A stretch of 64,000 nt of DNA. Source: Gamarada debralockiae. Taxonomy: Eukaryota; Ascomycota; Leotiomycetes; Helotiales; Hyphodiscaceae. The notes beneath the pieces were generated by a model. That model had not been told where the DNA came from. It was given only the letters and a program-made list of their open reading frames with translations, and did no database searches. The position numbers and the translations under genes were made by a program. The stretch is from the NCBI GenBank assembly GCA_002803225.1, contig NXFV01000159.1:1-64000 (forward strand). The letters run 5' to 3'. This document shows, in pieces, positions 29,516 through 41,160 of this stretch; position 1 is the stretch's first letter, and every line of letters begins with the position of its first letter.

Positions 29516-31136
29516 ATGGCATTCGAGTCGGGCACCGCTTACCCAGAATCCGATGCGGACGACGAGTACGAGCGCAGCATTACCCAATCCCCAGTAAATG
29601 CCACTGATTCAGAGGCGTCTCCCACGGATTCAGAGGGACCTTCATCACAGGAGCACACGCCGACGACATACGGCGGCCATAGCAGTGGGGATCGATTACC
29701 AGAGACAATCATAACAGAGTGGACTGCAGACGAATGCGCGGACTTTGTGAGCAGCCTTGGTTTGCGACAATATGGAGACCAGTTCTTGGGTATGTACATG
29801 CCTGGAAGTGGGATGCCAAAGGACTAATCCTGACGTGATAACAGACAATGAAATTGTTGGAGAGGCATTAGTGGCATTACAACATGATGATTTAAAGCAG
29901 ATGGGAGTGACGAGTGTCGGGCATCGACTTACGATCCTCAAGAGCGTCTACGATATCAAGGTCAAGCAAGATATACCCATAGAAAGCGACCACTATGTTC
30001 CTCTGTGTGAGTGTCTACCCAATTCATAACCTTTAGTACGTTGTACTGACCTCCCTCCAGCGGCAGATGCGGAGGCCCAATATGCCACGGCTACTCTGAA
30101 CGACATTCGACAGCTTGTGGAACAACTACGGTTGCGGGACGAGAGAATGAGCATTGCAGAAATGGAATTACGACGAATAACAGCGGAATACGCACGATTG
30201 AGAGAAGATTTGCTGCCAGTATTTAGAATGGCTAAGGAAGGGAAACCTCTCCCTTATCCCTCTCAAGATACCAACAACCAAGCCTCATATAATTACGATA
30301 CTTCAAATACCATCTCGCCACCTGCCCCAACACCATCCTCGACCCAATCTGGCGGCGGCTTATCGAGGAAATTTTCAACGAAAAAGCTCTTCTTTGAGTC
30401 GACACCAAAAAACGCATCTCCTACATACCTACCATCGGGTCAAGAGAGGTCTTTGATGGAACAAGCCCTGGATCCAGCCAATGCCGCAGAACGGGCTGTC
30501 TTATCTTCATCACATCTTGCAGCAATGAATGGTGGATCGCAACCATCTACATCACCAGGACATCCATCACCGAATCAATCCTCACCAACATCTCCCCCAA
30601 CCCTCAGCGGCTCCACACTCGCTTCTCGCTCCTATCGATCCGACCAACCTACCCCAGCCCGCAGTACGTTCCCAGAAAACGACTACCAACCCTCGACCTA
30701 CTCCCGCGATAGCACTAAACCGGCACCATCACGGCGAGCCCAAACACCAGCTCCAGATACTCCAGCTGGAGGCGGGGGTGGTGGTGCCTCGGTGGAGATC
30801 TTCAAGTCCTTCCGCGTCAGCATGGAAGATCCATGCTATAAAGTCCTACCTGCTGCTCTGAAAAAGTACAACATCAACGCACCCTGGGAACAATACGCCT
30901 TATACATCGTATACGGAGACAACGAGCGCTGTTTAGGCATGGACGAAAAGCCTTTAATACTATTCAAGCAACTAGATAAAGAAGGCAAGAAACCCATGTT
31001 CATGCTTCGGAAAATAGCGCAGAATGTAGATCCTCAAGTTGGCGATGGTCCAGGGTCTGCGGGGCTAGATGGCCGGAGTGCGGGGCGCGGGACGCATCAA
31101 AGTTCGACGTATGATCCTCCAGGCGGCATCATATAA
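29516..31136 (+). CDS. STE50: Ste50-type MAPK adaptor (SAM + RA domains)
   Basis: The coding sequence is join(29516..29789,29845..30006,30061..31136), 503 residues. Ste50 binds the MAPKKK Ste11 through its SAM domain and Cdc42/Ras through its RA domain. It feeds the mating, filamentation and osmostress MAPK cascades (Mst50 or SteD in moulds). The N-terminal 60 residues are acidic and Ser-rich. The SAM domain is at about 66-132 (WTADECADFVSSLGLRQYGD ... LKQMGVTSVGHRLTILKSV). A coiled coil follows at about 158-200 (LRLRDERMSIAEMELRR), then a Ser/Pro-rich linker containing a Gly run. The C-terminal RA domain is at about 390-465 (FRVSMEDPCYKVLPAALKKYN). Introns of 55 and 54 nt restore QFLDNEIVG and the join before SADAEAQY. 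It follows the Tea4-like gene in the same direction. Confidence 0.93.
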
Positions 31137-31868
31137 GCCCTCCTTGTCTTTGGACTCTTGGATCGTTGTTGGAGTTGTTGTGCTACTTGATCATTGCAGC
31201 GCGAAAGCAGAAGCGGAAATCTAGTCGGCATATTTGCAGCCGACCTTGTTTGGATTACCTGTAGGACTTGGACTTGGACATTGGGTGGAGCGAAAGCGCT
31301 TGTGTTTTGGATGTTAGCCCTTTATGTGCCAATTCAGTTTCTTTAGTTGATGTGTGATGTTCGCATTTTGGCGCGAGAGCTCTTAGGTGTGGTTACCTAT
31401 CTTTCAATAGGGGGGTGATGTGTAGAGGAAATATAGGAGATAGTGTGGACGACTTGTATATGACAGTGTCAGATGAGATGAAGTCAGTGAATGAAGAATC
31501 TTTTTCAATTCCATAAAGCAAATCTCTCCAAGTGCACGATGAATCGCTCACTTCGTTCAAGGTTCGAGGTTCGAACGAATGAACGATCTCATTCCCATTG
31601 TTCACATCATTTGAGAGATCGAGCCTGACAGCTCGCGGTCTGGACAGTCTGTTCACTAAATTTACTTAGAAGGCTGAAATCGAGACGTGACTTCTTGATT
31701 TCGTCTCTTGAAATCCCCACTAACCACTCAAACGAATCGAATGACAGGCACCTCGTGGCTTTTCCAAATCAGTACTCAAACTCATTCCCCTAGCAGCATC
31801 AAAATTCTCCCTCAGCACCCCCATCTTCGCTTCAAAGCGATCCAAATAATCCTTCCCAAGCGGCAACC
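31137..31868. other. Convergent 3' flanks of STE50 and the broken dehydrogenase
   Basis: No gene is seen. A short imperfect palindrome built on GGTTCGA/TCGAAC lies at about 31550-31590. It resembles a tRNA B box only in its core and has no tRNA fold around it. Confidence 0.45.
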
Positions 31869-32712
31869 TCAAAAGATCCATCTCCCCGGGTCCCATTCCG
31901 AAGCCACAGCCATACCCGTCTCAGTCACAACCTCAAAAATCCTTCTTGCCGCCTTCTTAGTATCCCTCTTCTGCGTCCCATTCAAGTTATCCATATACAT
32001 CAACGTCTCCTCCACCGGACTCCCCCTATACGCCTCAGACACCCCAATCTTCGTCTTCGTTGAGCCGATGAGGAAGTTAGTACGGAAGGCACTGGGTTGG
32101 ACGATTAGGATGCGAATGCTGAAGGGCACGAGTTCGCGGGAGAGAGATTCGGAGAGACCTTCGAGAGCGAATTTTGAGCCGGCGTAGAGACCGCAAGTTG
32201 GGAGACCGTCAAAACGGGCTACGGAGGAGACGTTGATTATTGTGCCGGATTTTTGGGCGCGGAGGTGTGGGAGGACGGCTTGGATTAGGTGGATGGGACC
32301 GAAGAAGTTGGTTTCCATTTGGAGGTGGGCTTCTTCTTCACTGTATATCGCCCTCTGCATCAGTTGTCTCTCTTCTGGCTTCGTTGCTGCTTAGAGGTTT
32401 AGCGGTGCGGAATGAACCCGATGTCTTCCACGGCACCCAACAATGAGTAGCCAGCATTATTCACCGCACATCAATCCTGCCAAACATCTTCATGGCATCC
32501 TCAACTACCTTTCCAGAAGCTGGAGATGTCACATCCAGAGATACCCATTTCCCGCCCAGTTCAGAGACTTGTGGGTAGGTCTTAGATGCTTTGTAAGAGT
32601 TTACGAGCTGTTCCTATGGCTTTGTGGCCTGCTTTCAGAGCATGGATAGCGAGCGCTGCGCCGAGCCTGAAAACGCTCCTGTGATGAGCCATACTAGTGG
32701 TTGGGTTGCCAT
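31869..32712 (-). pseudogene. Short-chain dehydrogenase/reductase, broken by indels
   Basis: The start (MATQPLVWLITGA, 32712 downward) and the end (stop at 31869-31871) are clear, and classical SDR landmarks appear in order. They are the TGxxxGxG cofactor turn, the NNAG motif, TIINVSSVA and the YAGSK catalytic Tyr-Lys pair, followed by LEGLSESLSREL. The pieces lie in different frames. Single-base changes are needed near 32660-32667 (after SG), near 32595-32610, and near 32459-32472 (just before VNNAG). A plausible 77-nt intron is at 32341-32417 (donor GTTCAT, weak). Intact, it would be an NADPH-dependent oxidoreductase of about 270-280 residues of the type seen in fungal secondary or lipid metabolism. 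Three independent indels point to a pseudogene, unless the sequence is locally wrong. Confidence 0.75.
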
Positions 32713-33281
32713 TTTGCTTAGAGTGTGGGGTTGGGGAAGATGTACAGTGAAACGAAGGAGTTGTAGTGAAGCTTGAAAGCTGGATCTCACTTGAGATATT
32801 GACTTCCGGACTTTTGCAGAGGAGCTTTTGAACTTTTTATAGTTGAAAACATGGGGGGTTAGCGCGGATTTCGGAGATGTACCAGGATACGAATATGGGG
32901 TAGTTGTACAGAGGTATATCACTACTGCACTTGGAGTTGAGGTTCTTCGGCGATATGTCGAATATCGTGAAAAGGGTTCGGCGTTAAAAAACCACTTGCA
33001 ATTGCCCCCATCCGCATCCAATTGTTTGCTCTTTCACCTACATTGTCCTTCATCCGTTACGGACGAAACTCAAAATGCGAAGGTCAGCTCAGGCCACAAA
33101 CTTGAAGTTGATTCCTTTCATGCATGCACAAGCTTCATGGACTCAATCACTCATCAAATTTGAATAGCCCCCTTCCCGGCCTTTTGAATTCATGTATTCA
33201 TCCACTAACTGAGTCTCTATCTCATCAACATCGTACAGTGTCGTAAAGGCCGTCATCTCAACGCCTGGAATACTGGTATCA
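32713..33281. other. Spacer
   Basis: This is the 5' flank of the broken dehydrogenase and the 3' flank of the next minus-strand gene. No gene is seen. Confidence 0.5.
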
Positions 33282-34784
33282 TCAAAAGAAAACACTCCTC
33301 TTTTTTGCAATTTTCTTGCCCGATGTATCCCTACCACCTAACCCAAAGAACCCGCTGGAACTCGCCGTCCCATTACCTGGCGCCTGCAAATACGGTGATG
33401 AATTTGGCGGCGGACCTGGAGGAGCGCCCTGCACCCACGTATTCGTAGCAGGATAATAGGTTGCACCTGGTGGTACTCCAGGCGTGCTCGTCGGTCTTGG
33501 TACAGGCGCAGGTTGTGAATGCGGTGCGCTGTGATATTGTGGGAATGCTCCTGGCCTCTGTTGATTTTGTGGCCGTGGAGGCATAGGCGGGGCGAATGAG
33601 ACTCGAGGGCCAGTGTCTTGTCCTGTGACTCCGTATTCTTTCCTTAATCTCTCGGTCTCCTTCGCCACTTCGGCGTCTCGCCGTTTCAGCTCTTTCTCTT
33701 CCTGTTCAAGCATCTTCTTGATGCGTTTCTCTTCCTCCCGCTCTGCTCGAGCTCGCTCTTTCTCTTCAGCTTCGACGAGTGCCTTCAATCTTGCTGTCTC
33801 GGCATCAATTTCCCATTGGCTTCGGGCATTGGTTGGAGGTATTGATTGCTGTTGTTGCTGAGGTCTGAAGTTCTGTTGAGGAGGTATCTGGGATGGTGGG
33901 ATATTTTGTCTTGATGGTGGCGGTGGTACTCCAGCTGCGGCACCAGACATGATAGGCGGTGACGTACTCGATCTGCCAGCTATTACTGGACCGCTATTCT
34001 TCCGCTTCGTGTTCACCGTCGTCATGTTTGGAGAGCTGATATTGAACATCTCCCTGTTGGCGTTGAAATATATATCTTTGATGACTGCAGCGCTCAGCAG
34101 AAATACTACCTCAAGTCCCTTGACATCTTCCACGTCCACCCGGTGCATATTTGGCTCGTATAATGTGAGGTTCTTGCCGCCCTTGAACATAGCAACCGTG
34201 ATATCTGGCTCCTTGTTCTTTCTTCCTTCTGTCGATTTCCCAGATAATGTGCATGATATGTCCTTCGATAATTTGCCATCCCTCTTCCATTTGAAAGCAA
34301 TCTTGGGGGTGGTATCCACAGCGGATGGGTCACTCTGACTTCGATCTAAGGCTGAGGCTGAAGGCATCCGGAAAGTATTCTGCGGCATCTCAAACTCCCA
34401 GTGTGCCGAGCTATTCCACGACCCAGGAATTTGTCTAACCATGACTTGTTGATCGGGATTGTAGAGCTGAATTGCGAAGCTGTTTGGCACAATAGGTACT
34501 GGAGGCGGCGGTACGCCATTCTGAGCTCTCACTTCAGCCGCAGAGAGCGTAGGCTGCGTCCATTCCGGCTGCACCAGCACCTCTGCAAATAACACCTCTG
34601 GGTTGTAGGAGTCGTAGAGTGCTACCGCGTAGCAGTTCTTCGAAGCAGGTAGGTTCGGATCGGGACGCCGTAGCGTATATTCCGGTTGAAGCTCTGAAGC
34701 ATTTTGGCTTAGGTAGATCGTACTAGAGAGCGGGTTGTCGGAGGAAGGCTTGATGTAGAAGGTTGGGAGGTTCTCGTCCAACAT
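33282..34784 (-). CDS. Conserved fungal coiled-coil, proline-rich protein
   Basis: A single exon of 500 residues starts MLDENLPTFYIKPS at an ATG. The first 240 residues look globular (TIYLSQNASELQPEYTL, WEFEMPQNTFRMPS, KIAFKWKRDGKLSKDISC, LTLYEPNMHRVDVEDVKGLE). They resemble a phospholipid- or protein-binding beta domain known only as a conserved fungal region. A Pro/Gln-rich linker follows, then a charged coiled coil at about 325-395 (EAEEKERARAEREEEKRIKK). After that comes another Pro-rich stretch, and a short basic C-terminus ending KKRSVFF. No signal peptide, membrane helix or catalytic motif is seen. I recognise the type as a widespread uncharacterised ascomycete protein and propose no function. 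Confidence 0.85.
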   Translation of the reverse strand: MLDENLPTFYIKPSSDNPLSSTIYLSQNASELQPEYTLRRPDPNLPASKNCYAVALYDSYNPEVLFAEVLVQPEWTQPTLSAAEVRAQNGVPPPPVPIVPNSFAIQLYNPDQQVMVRQIPGSWNSSAHWEFEMPQNTFRMPSASALDRSQSDPSAVDTTPKIAFKWKRDGKLSKDISCTLSGKSTEGRKNKEPDITVAMFKGGKNLTLYEPNMHRVDVEDVKGLEVVFLLSAAVIKDIYFNANREMFNISSPNMTTVNTKRKNSGPVIAGRSSTSPPIMSGAAAGVPPPPSRQNIPPSQIPPQQNFRPQQQQQSIPPTNARSQWEIDAETARLKALVEAEEKERARAEREEEKRIKKMLEQEEKELKRRDAEVAKETERLRKEYGVTGQDTGPRVSFAPPMPPRPQNQQRPGAFPQYHSAPHSQPAPVPRPTSTPGVPPGATYYPATNTWVQGAPPGPPPNSSPYLQAPGNGTASSSGFFGLGGRDTSGKKIAKKRSVFF

Positions 34785-35659
34785 AGCGGGGACAGGTGCG
34801 GCTGCAATCGTGCAGCAAAGTTCGGGTTCGACTATTCAAGGAAGAGAGTTCAAGTGCAACTTCTTGGTGTCGGTGTTGTGTTGGAGGGGTGAAGACTCGA
34901 GGAGATCATAATGGTCATAAGATAAACGTCTTTCGCTGCGCAGTACGTGGGGCTGACGAGTAATGTGTTGCTCAGTGAGGCTGAGTATCCTCAGTTCGCA
35001 TGCGAATCTCGAGCACCAATGTTCTCTCCTGCAAGGCTCTCATAGGCTCTCTATTTTTGGAAGATTTTAGGTTTGAGTCTTTTAGCGCCTTTCGTCACCT
35101 GAATGGCATGGCAGCACGTGAATCACGGACAACATTCTTCAAGCATTCGGCATGCTCGGATTCATATCATGTTCCTGAGTAAACTTATTCAATTCAAGTG
35201 ACTGGGATAGAAGAGTCAAATGGACATATCACCCCAAGTTGAGTAAGAACAGTCATCACCCAAAAAAAACTGCGTTGACTACCCCCTCCCGAAAAGAAGC
35301 ATGCGGCTTGATGGCTTGTCGAAGTCGAATAGCGTTAAGTCATTGAAATCGAGTGCCATATCTTCTATCGTATAGAACAAAACACTACGTGGGTTATTGC
35401 GTTTCTTCTCGCGCACTTCAAGCAAACAAATCACGAATGATACAAAACTTGATTTATTCAGTTCTGATAATCTGATACACTCTCTCATCTCTCGTCAATC
35501 TTCTCCGTTTCTCTTGAAATTACAATATGCTGGCCGTCCAACTCATCACCAAGGATCCACGCTATGCTAAACCGTCCTCCTATCCATCGACTGAGCACCA
35601 GGCCCAATCAAAGATGTATATATACATAGAACCAACCTCTTCCACATCAAAAGAAGAGC
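34785..35659. other. Spacer with a CACGTG box
   Basis: This is the 5' flank of the coiled-coil gene and the 3' flank of the next gene. One CACGTG occurs near 35115. No gene is supported. Confidence 0.45.
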
Positions 35660-37543
35660 TTAATTAATGCCGAACTTCTTGTCCAAAATGGTGCTTGGTA
35701 TTCTCGAGCCCCTTGAAATTTCTATTTCATCTCCAGGGTGATGTCTGAAAGCGGGATCTTCGCTCTGTTTCCTCTGATGATCCACGCCAACGCCAACCTG
35801 TAGTGGTTTGGGAATTTCGGGCATTTTGGGAACCTCATCGTTGGCTTGCTGCTGTTTTTGGATACGACCAGTCTGCTGCGCTACCCACGAGTTGATGGTT
35901 CGGAATCGAGGTGGTGTGGAGTCAATTGATGCGGTGGTGTAGACGGTGTCTCGGTCGCCTTGCGGGCCTCGAACTGAGGTCGCCCATGAGAACTTCCGTG
36001 ATTGACGATAGCTCTGCCGCGAAGCTTGGACGTTGCTAGGTTTTGTGGGTCCAGATTCGGGGATGATGATTTGATCTCCAAAACCAGAAGACAGAGATGA
36101 GAGATAGCTCATGTGATTGAGCTCTCTTGGAGCTGGGTCATACGCATCCGATGTCTGTCTTGTAAGTCCTCCAGCCGCGGCGTTGGTATTATATGTTAAG
36201 TTCGGATTGTATGTTGAGTTCGGGTCATAAGATGGGTTCTGGTTGTAGAAGGCTTGCGTGGCCGACTGTTCCGTTGGTTGGGCTGGGGTGGGCTGAGCTG
36301 GGGTTGGCTGAGCTGGGGAGACTCCTAATGGTGCCGGGTTGTCGAGGAGTGCTTCACGAACAATGTCTTGGCGTTGTGTGTCTGCCCTTGACAAAGCCGC
36401 TGCAGATTCTGGTGTTGCCAAAGGTGGCATAGCCGTTGGAGAGAAGAATGCATCCAGTTGGCGTTGAGCAGGAACTGTTTTCTGCTCCGAGGGGTACTCG
36501 AAAGACTCATCATAGCCAGTGTACTTTGGAGGTGGTCCATCTGTGGTGTAATCCATATCCCTCTCTCGCCAACCATACCAACCTCGAGGTCCTCCCCTGC
36601 TAAATTCGCGACCTCGAGCTTTCGAAAAGAGGTCGATCTTCTTTATCCGAGCGATAAAGTAAACCACAGCCACAAATATAATGAAAGCGCCTATTGCTCC
36701 GAACGCAATCAGAACATGCTCTGCCGTCGGAGATAATCCCGGGTTTTTATCGCCGAGATGGTAGTTTGGCTGTGCGGGGAGTTCCAGGGAAGAGCTGGTT
36801 GTGGCAGATGCGGTCTCTGCGAACGCTGTTGCTGTTGTGGAGGTATTCTTAGTTTTCGTCTTTGTTGAAGAAGCGTACGAGTCATCGCCATCTGTGTTCA
36901 ACCCCTTCCTTGGTTGGCTCGATGTATCCGCAGGTGAAGTAAAGGGCGTGATCGAAGGGAGAATCGAAGTCGTGGTAGCACTGGTAGGAAAGAATGAAGG
37001 AATGGATGTCTATTTCGTATTAGTCGCTGCATTGACTGTGTGAAGATGGGTCATACTCACAGTTGTGGTGGACAAGGTAGGTATCGAACTCGATATCGAG
37101 GTCGACGAAGGCGCCGCTGCGGTTGTTGAAGCGATGACCACGGTCGTAGGTACAGTGGCCACAGCCGTAGAAGTGGTTTGTGGAACTGTTGTAGACTTGG
37201 GGGCTCTAGTGCTCGGCGGTAGCAGTGGAGAGGGAGGTGGTACATAGTCATTCCCGTTGCCATTGTTGCCATCGTTGCCATTGTTGCCATCGTTACCATT
37301 GTTGCCATCACTGGCATCCATTTTACCGCTGTAATCGCTTTTGTTGTTCCCATCCTTGCCATTGTTCGAGTTGGAGTTCAAGTTGGAATTGGCGTTCGAG
37401 TTTCCCCTCTTACCCTCCCTTCCAAATCTCCCTGCACCACCTCCGTCTCTTTTCCACTTCGACAAGTCCTTCGCTAAATGATTTCGGCGGTTCAAATCGT
37501 TCAAAGCATTTGAATGATCCATGGGAGCCATTATCGCGTTCAT
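35660..37543 (-). CDS. Ser/Thr-rich single-pass surface protein, sensor-like
   Basis: The coding sequence is complement(join(35660..37009,37061..37543)), 610 residues, with a 51-nt GTGAGT...TAG intron. The first third is low-complexity: a Lys/Arg- and Asn/Gly-rich start, three exact copies of a six-residue Asn-Gly-Asp repeat, then a long Ser/Thr/Pro/Val mucin-like stretch suited to O-glycosylation. One membrane helix follows (EHVLIAFGAIGAFIIFVAVVYFIA), then a basic stop-transfer (RIKKIDLFSK) and a cytoplasmic tail of about 300 residues with a PAQPT repeat. The layout resembles Mid2/Wsc-type wall sensors and fungal mucin-like signalling proteins, but no WSC cysteine domain is present. No signal peptide is evident at the chosen ATG (MNAIMAPMDHS), and an in-frame stop lies shortly upstream. 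A missing 5' exon carrying the signal is likely. Confidence 0.75.
37256..37309. repeat. Three 18-bp tandem repeats inside the surface-protein gene
   Basis: The unit GTTGCCATTGTTGCCATC occurs three times back to back, with one mismatch in the third copy. On the minus strand it encodes repeated Asp-Gly-Asn-Asn-Gly-Asn. The period is a multiple of three, so copy-number change keeps the reading frame. Confidence 0.85.
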
Positions 37544-38945
37544 CCTCTGCCAAGCCCTGGCTACCTCCCGTTGCTGTCCGCCACGATGCTAGATGAATGG
37601 AGCATACAAAGACGCTCCCAGATCCTGGTGATAATGGTTCTAATGGTTGTAATGACGACCAGTCGTTAAAAAAATAAGATCCAGCTCAAGAAAGAATGTC
37701 ACGAGCCAGTCGTGTAAAGAACAGAGGCGAAGAGAACGTAGAGAACAAGAAGGAAAAGAGTGTATCAGGTTCGAAGATCTTTAGACCTCGAAGATTAAGA
37801 CGCAGCAGGTGGAGACAAGGCCATGACAAGCATGGAAACCAAGGAGGTGTTCTCGGGCCGCCTCCACTTTGAGGTAGTGTGGATCCACGGAGGACGTAAA
37901 ATTCTCACCATGAGTGGACGATTCAGGGCTGGGTGAGCACATAAAGGTCACGATGCGCTAGGATTACCACATGCGACATCCCAGAAGAAGGAGGTTTTGC
38001 CCTGCACTGCGTTCTTCGGCTATTGCGTGCCCTCTTGCGACTGAGTGAGGTGTAGATGCGTGAGAGGCAGTGTCTGGACGTAACATCTATGCGTGGATCC
38101 GAGACTTCTCAGAAGGCTGGAACTGAGGCGCAGGGCTCAGAATCGCTCAGTTGAGGTCAAGCTGGCATTACCCATGCAGCAGATCATCAGGCATGGTCAG
38201 GATTTGCATTGCAAAGGCCCAGTTATGAGGTGTGTCGGGTTTCAAATGCGGTACCCCCTGAGTTTCAAAAATCGTGAAGTCTGTGCTCGAAGTCAACATC
38301 GCGGAACACTATAGTCGTCGGCGCCAGATGACGGCTATCTAAGGCTGTGAAAATGAAAGAAAACATGTGGAAGGTTCTCGCGGGAGATGGATGCGATGCG
38401 ATGTTTTGGGGAGGCTCATTGTTCAATTGCTCAAATTTGTGGAACGATTGGGGATGTGGAGGATTGGGATAACGTAGCTACTCGGCCAGGCTGAAGGAGG
38501 AGGTTGAAGTTTTAGTAGGATTTGGAACACAGTCAGAGAAAGTTTTGGCGACTCAGACTGTCGGTACATATCCTCAACAATGTGAAAAATGATAAGGTCT
38601 TACATCCTACAACCTCAAAACTCATGCCATCCAGTTTTGCTGCGAAGTAACATTCCATACAAGTGTACCTTCATTTGAAGAACTTATCACAGTCATGTAA
38701 ATGTAAGTGAGAATCAAGCCACAAACGCATCATTTCATAATTGTTATCCGATGTATGAATCACCTGCCCCACGGGCAAAGCAGCATCCTGTGGTCTTATC
38801 GGCATACCGTATTGTCCGGGATGGATCGGGACCAGTTGTATCTTGGAAACAAAAACATTTTGAATTGATCCATTGGAATCCGTTCCATCAGAATTGAAAC
38901 TTATTGCAGATATACTCAGGTCTTATACATGGCACCAACTTCAAG
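37544..38945. other. Divergent upstream region of surface-protein and acetyltransferase genes
   Basis: These 1.4 kb lie between two divergent starts. No uninterrupted frame with protein character was found. A 5' exon of the surface-protein gene may lie in the first few hundred bases. Confidence 0.45.
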
Positions 38946-40033
38946 ATGCCCATTGAAATTTCCTTGATCACTGAATCTGATATCCCAGGCGCCGTTGATG
39001 CCATTCAAAAAGCATTTGCAGAGGATCCGTACAACTTGTGGGTGTACAATGATCGATCGAAAGTTAGTCATTGTTTCCCCATTATTGTTCTCTTTCGGAC
39101 GTCTTTTGGAACCGTCCCCTTTTCGAGAAGTTTCCCAGTCTCCTGGTTCAAGCCAAGGACGTCGATTTCCCGCTCTTCCTCCTTGTCAATATCATGAGAT
39201 CTGAATTAGAGATTGGTCAAACACTGTCAAGCTTTTAATGCGGGAACAAGTCGTCCTCATTTCTTGGCCTCATTCATAAACATTTCAAGTAAATGGCCAA
39301 TTACTGACATTGTTTCAAGCTTTCGCTGACGCGCAACTCTGTTTCGCTTGGGATTCGTTGCCGGTGGGGCATGCGAAATGCCCTCTTTTACGTTGCCAAA
39401 GACTCAAGTTCAGATGAGAAAGACAAAGTCTTGGGAGTGGCGATGTGGATGAGGCCAAGGCCTGCTGAGCTGAAAGAAACCTGGAGTGAGTGGTTTGAGG
39501 GTTGGAAACTGTGGACGCAACAGGTGGGGATGAACCTTTACTACGGACGTGGTGGGCTGAATGTCAAAGTAAGTCTTCTCGTTTTACTCCTGACATGAGG
39601 TCTAGTAGAGACACGTACTGCTATACTGGGAATATAATCCTTCGATGGTTTGAGGGAAGAGTGTTGACGTGGTGTGGCGATGATTCCCCAGAGACTTGCT
39701 GACGACGAACAGCGCTATTATATTTGGAAAGAGAAGCAAGCTGAAGCTCAGTCTGAGATTTGGACAGATCCCAAAGGGTATTACTTCCTTAACATCATGG
39801 TAGTATTGCCTGGTGAGCAGGGAAAGGGTATCGGGAAGGCCTTGGCTGCGGAAGTCACGAAGAGAGCTGATGAAGAGGGAAAGAGATGCTACCTGGAGTC
39901 CAGTCGAGACGTGCCAAATATGAAGATTTATGAAGCCATGGGTTTTCGGTTTGTGAAGCAGATGGACTGTGATGATGAAGGGGATATCTGCAAGTTGTAT
40001 TGTATGGTGAGAGATCCGGAGCCAGTGGGATGA
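38946..40033 (+). CDS. GNAT-family N-acetyltransferase
   Basis: The coding sequence is join(38946..39062,39320..39568,39713..40033), 228 residues. Proteins of this family transfer acetyl from acetyl-CoA to an amine; the substrate here is unknown. The start MPIEISLITESDIPGAVDAI is the usual beta-1/alpha-1 of GNATs. The acetyl-CoA-binding turn is in the second half (VVLPGEQGKGIGKALAAEV, about 152-170; the Q/RxxGxG/A motif is QGKGIG). It is followed by CYLESSRDVPNMKIYEAMGF. Exon joins restore DRSK-LSLTRNSVSLGIRCRWG and GLNVK-RYYIWKEKQAEAQ. The 257-nt first intron is long for this genome. For intron 2 the acceptor at 39712 was preferred because a CTGAC branch site lies just before it; an acceptor about 20 nt upstream would add RLADDEQ. 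Confidence 0.85.
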
Positions 40034-41160
40034 TGTCCAATTCAGTTATTCAGTCATTGTGAACATTCATCGAGAATCCGGGGCATGTCAAAGTGCGCTT
40101 TCAAGGCACTTCCTCCGAAAGCCAGCGGCCTGGACCCTTTCCAACTTTACTTGGGTAAATGTATCAATGGAATACAATATCCTAAACATTCTGGACATTT
40201 CAGCGGTTGGGCAGAGACACTTCAGATCGTCGCAAGTTTTCCTCAATGCTCTGGAGTTCAACTGCTCAATTACAGTGAGCGATCGAGACTTACGTTTCTC
40301 GCAAGGCTTCTTGTACTACGCTGAAATAGAATTGAACGATTGATGTACTGTCCCAATTGCTACGGTTGGGCTGCAGTTATAAATCAGGGAGGAACTTCAG
40401 GTCCGGGAGAGCATACTTCACATGCTACAGAATTTCAGAACTGGATCTTTGAGATTCTCTGGCCACTTTGAAGAAAGAACCCGATTCCTCCCGACTACTA
40501 AAGTCAACACCTCAGTTTGGCCAAGTACAGAAATGAGGGGTCAGTATCCGTAGGGCGTGAGAACCCCACACTCTAGCTCCGGCAGGCCGTCGGGGGGAGA
40601 GCACCGGAACCAACTTTGGGAGTGAACGGCTTGTAGTGCTTGTTTAAACAACTTGGGCAGACCTCAAGACCAATGAAAAGGTGAAATCTTTCTTAGATCA
40701 GCTGTCAAAACTCTTAACAGCTGTCATTGTCGTTGAAAATTCGGGCTTCGGGAACCTGGAAAGGCAGAAGAAATCTAGTAACAGCAACCCTTCCACCGCC
40801 CAACCCCACTGACCCGGTCTCAACTTGGAGGCGCTTTTTGATTTTGCTTCGATACGTCTACTAAGTTCAGCACTGATCGTGACTCACAGGACAACAGGAA
40901 GAAGAAATATAAGAAGGGTTTCCTCAAATTGGTTTGAGGGATTTTCTATCCCACGAGGAACTTTGTTATTTTGAGATTCTTCATCAGCACATGATATCGC
41001 TTTTGCTATCACTGTGGCTCGTGAGGCTAAAAATTACAAAGATCTTTGGCACGGACCAAGTCCCTTCAAAAATAGGTACCAAAATTCCTTGTCCATTAAA
41101 GATTTCGGTCTTCTTGCCCTACAACCAACCCTCTATTATCACTACTCCATCCTCTGGAGC
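40034..41160. other. Spacer upstream of external NADH dehydrogenase
   Basis: No supported gene. The last 150 bases are open in frame with the next gene, but do not look like protein and contain no better start. Confidence 0.5.

Noticed and set aside
31550..31590. GGTTCGA palindrome as tRNA B box
   Set aside because: No A box at the right distance and no cloverleaf; it is simply a short palindrome.
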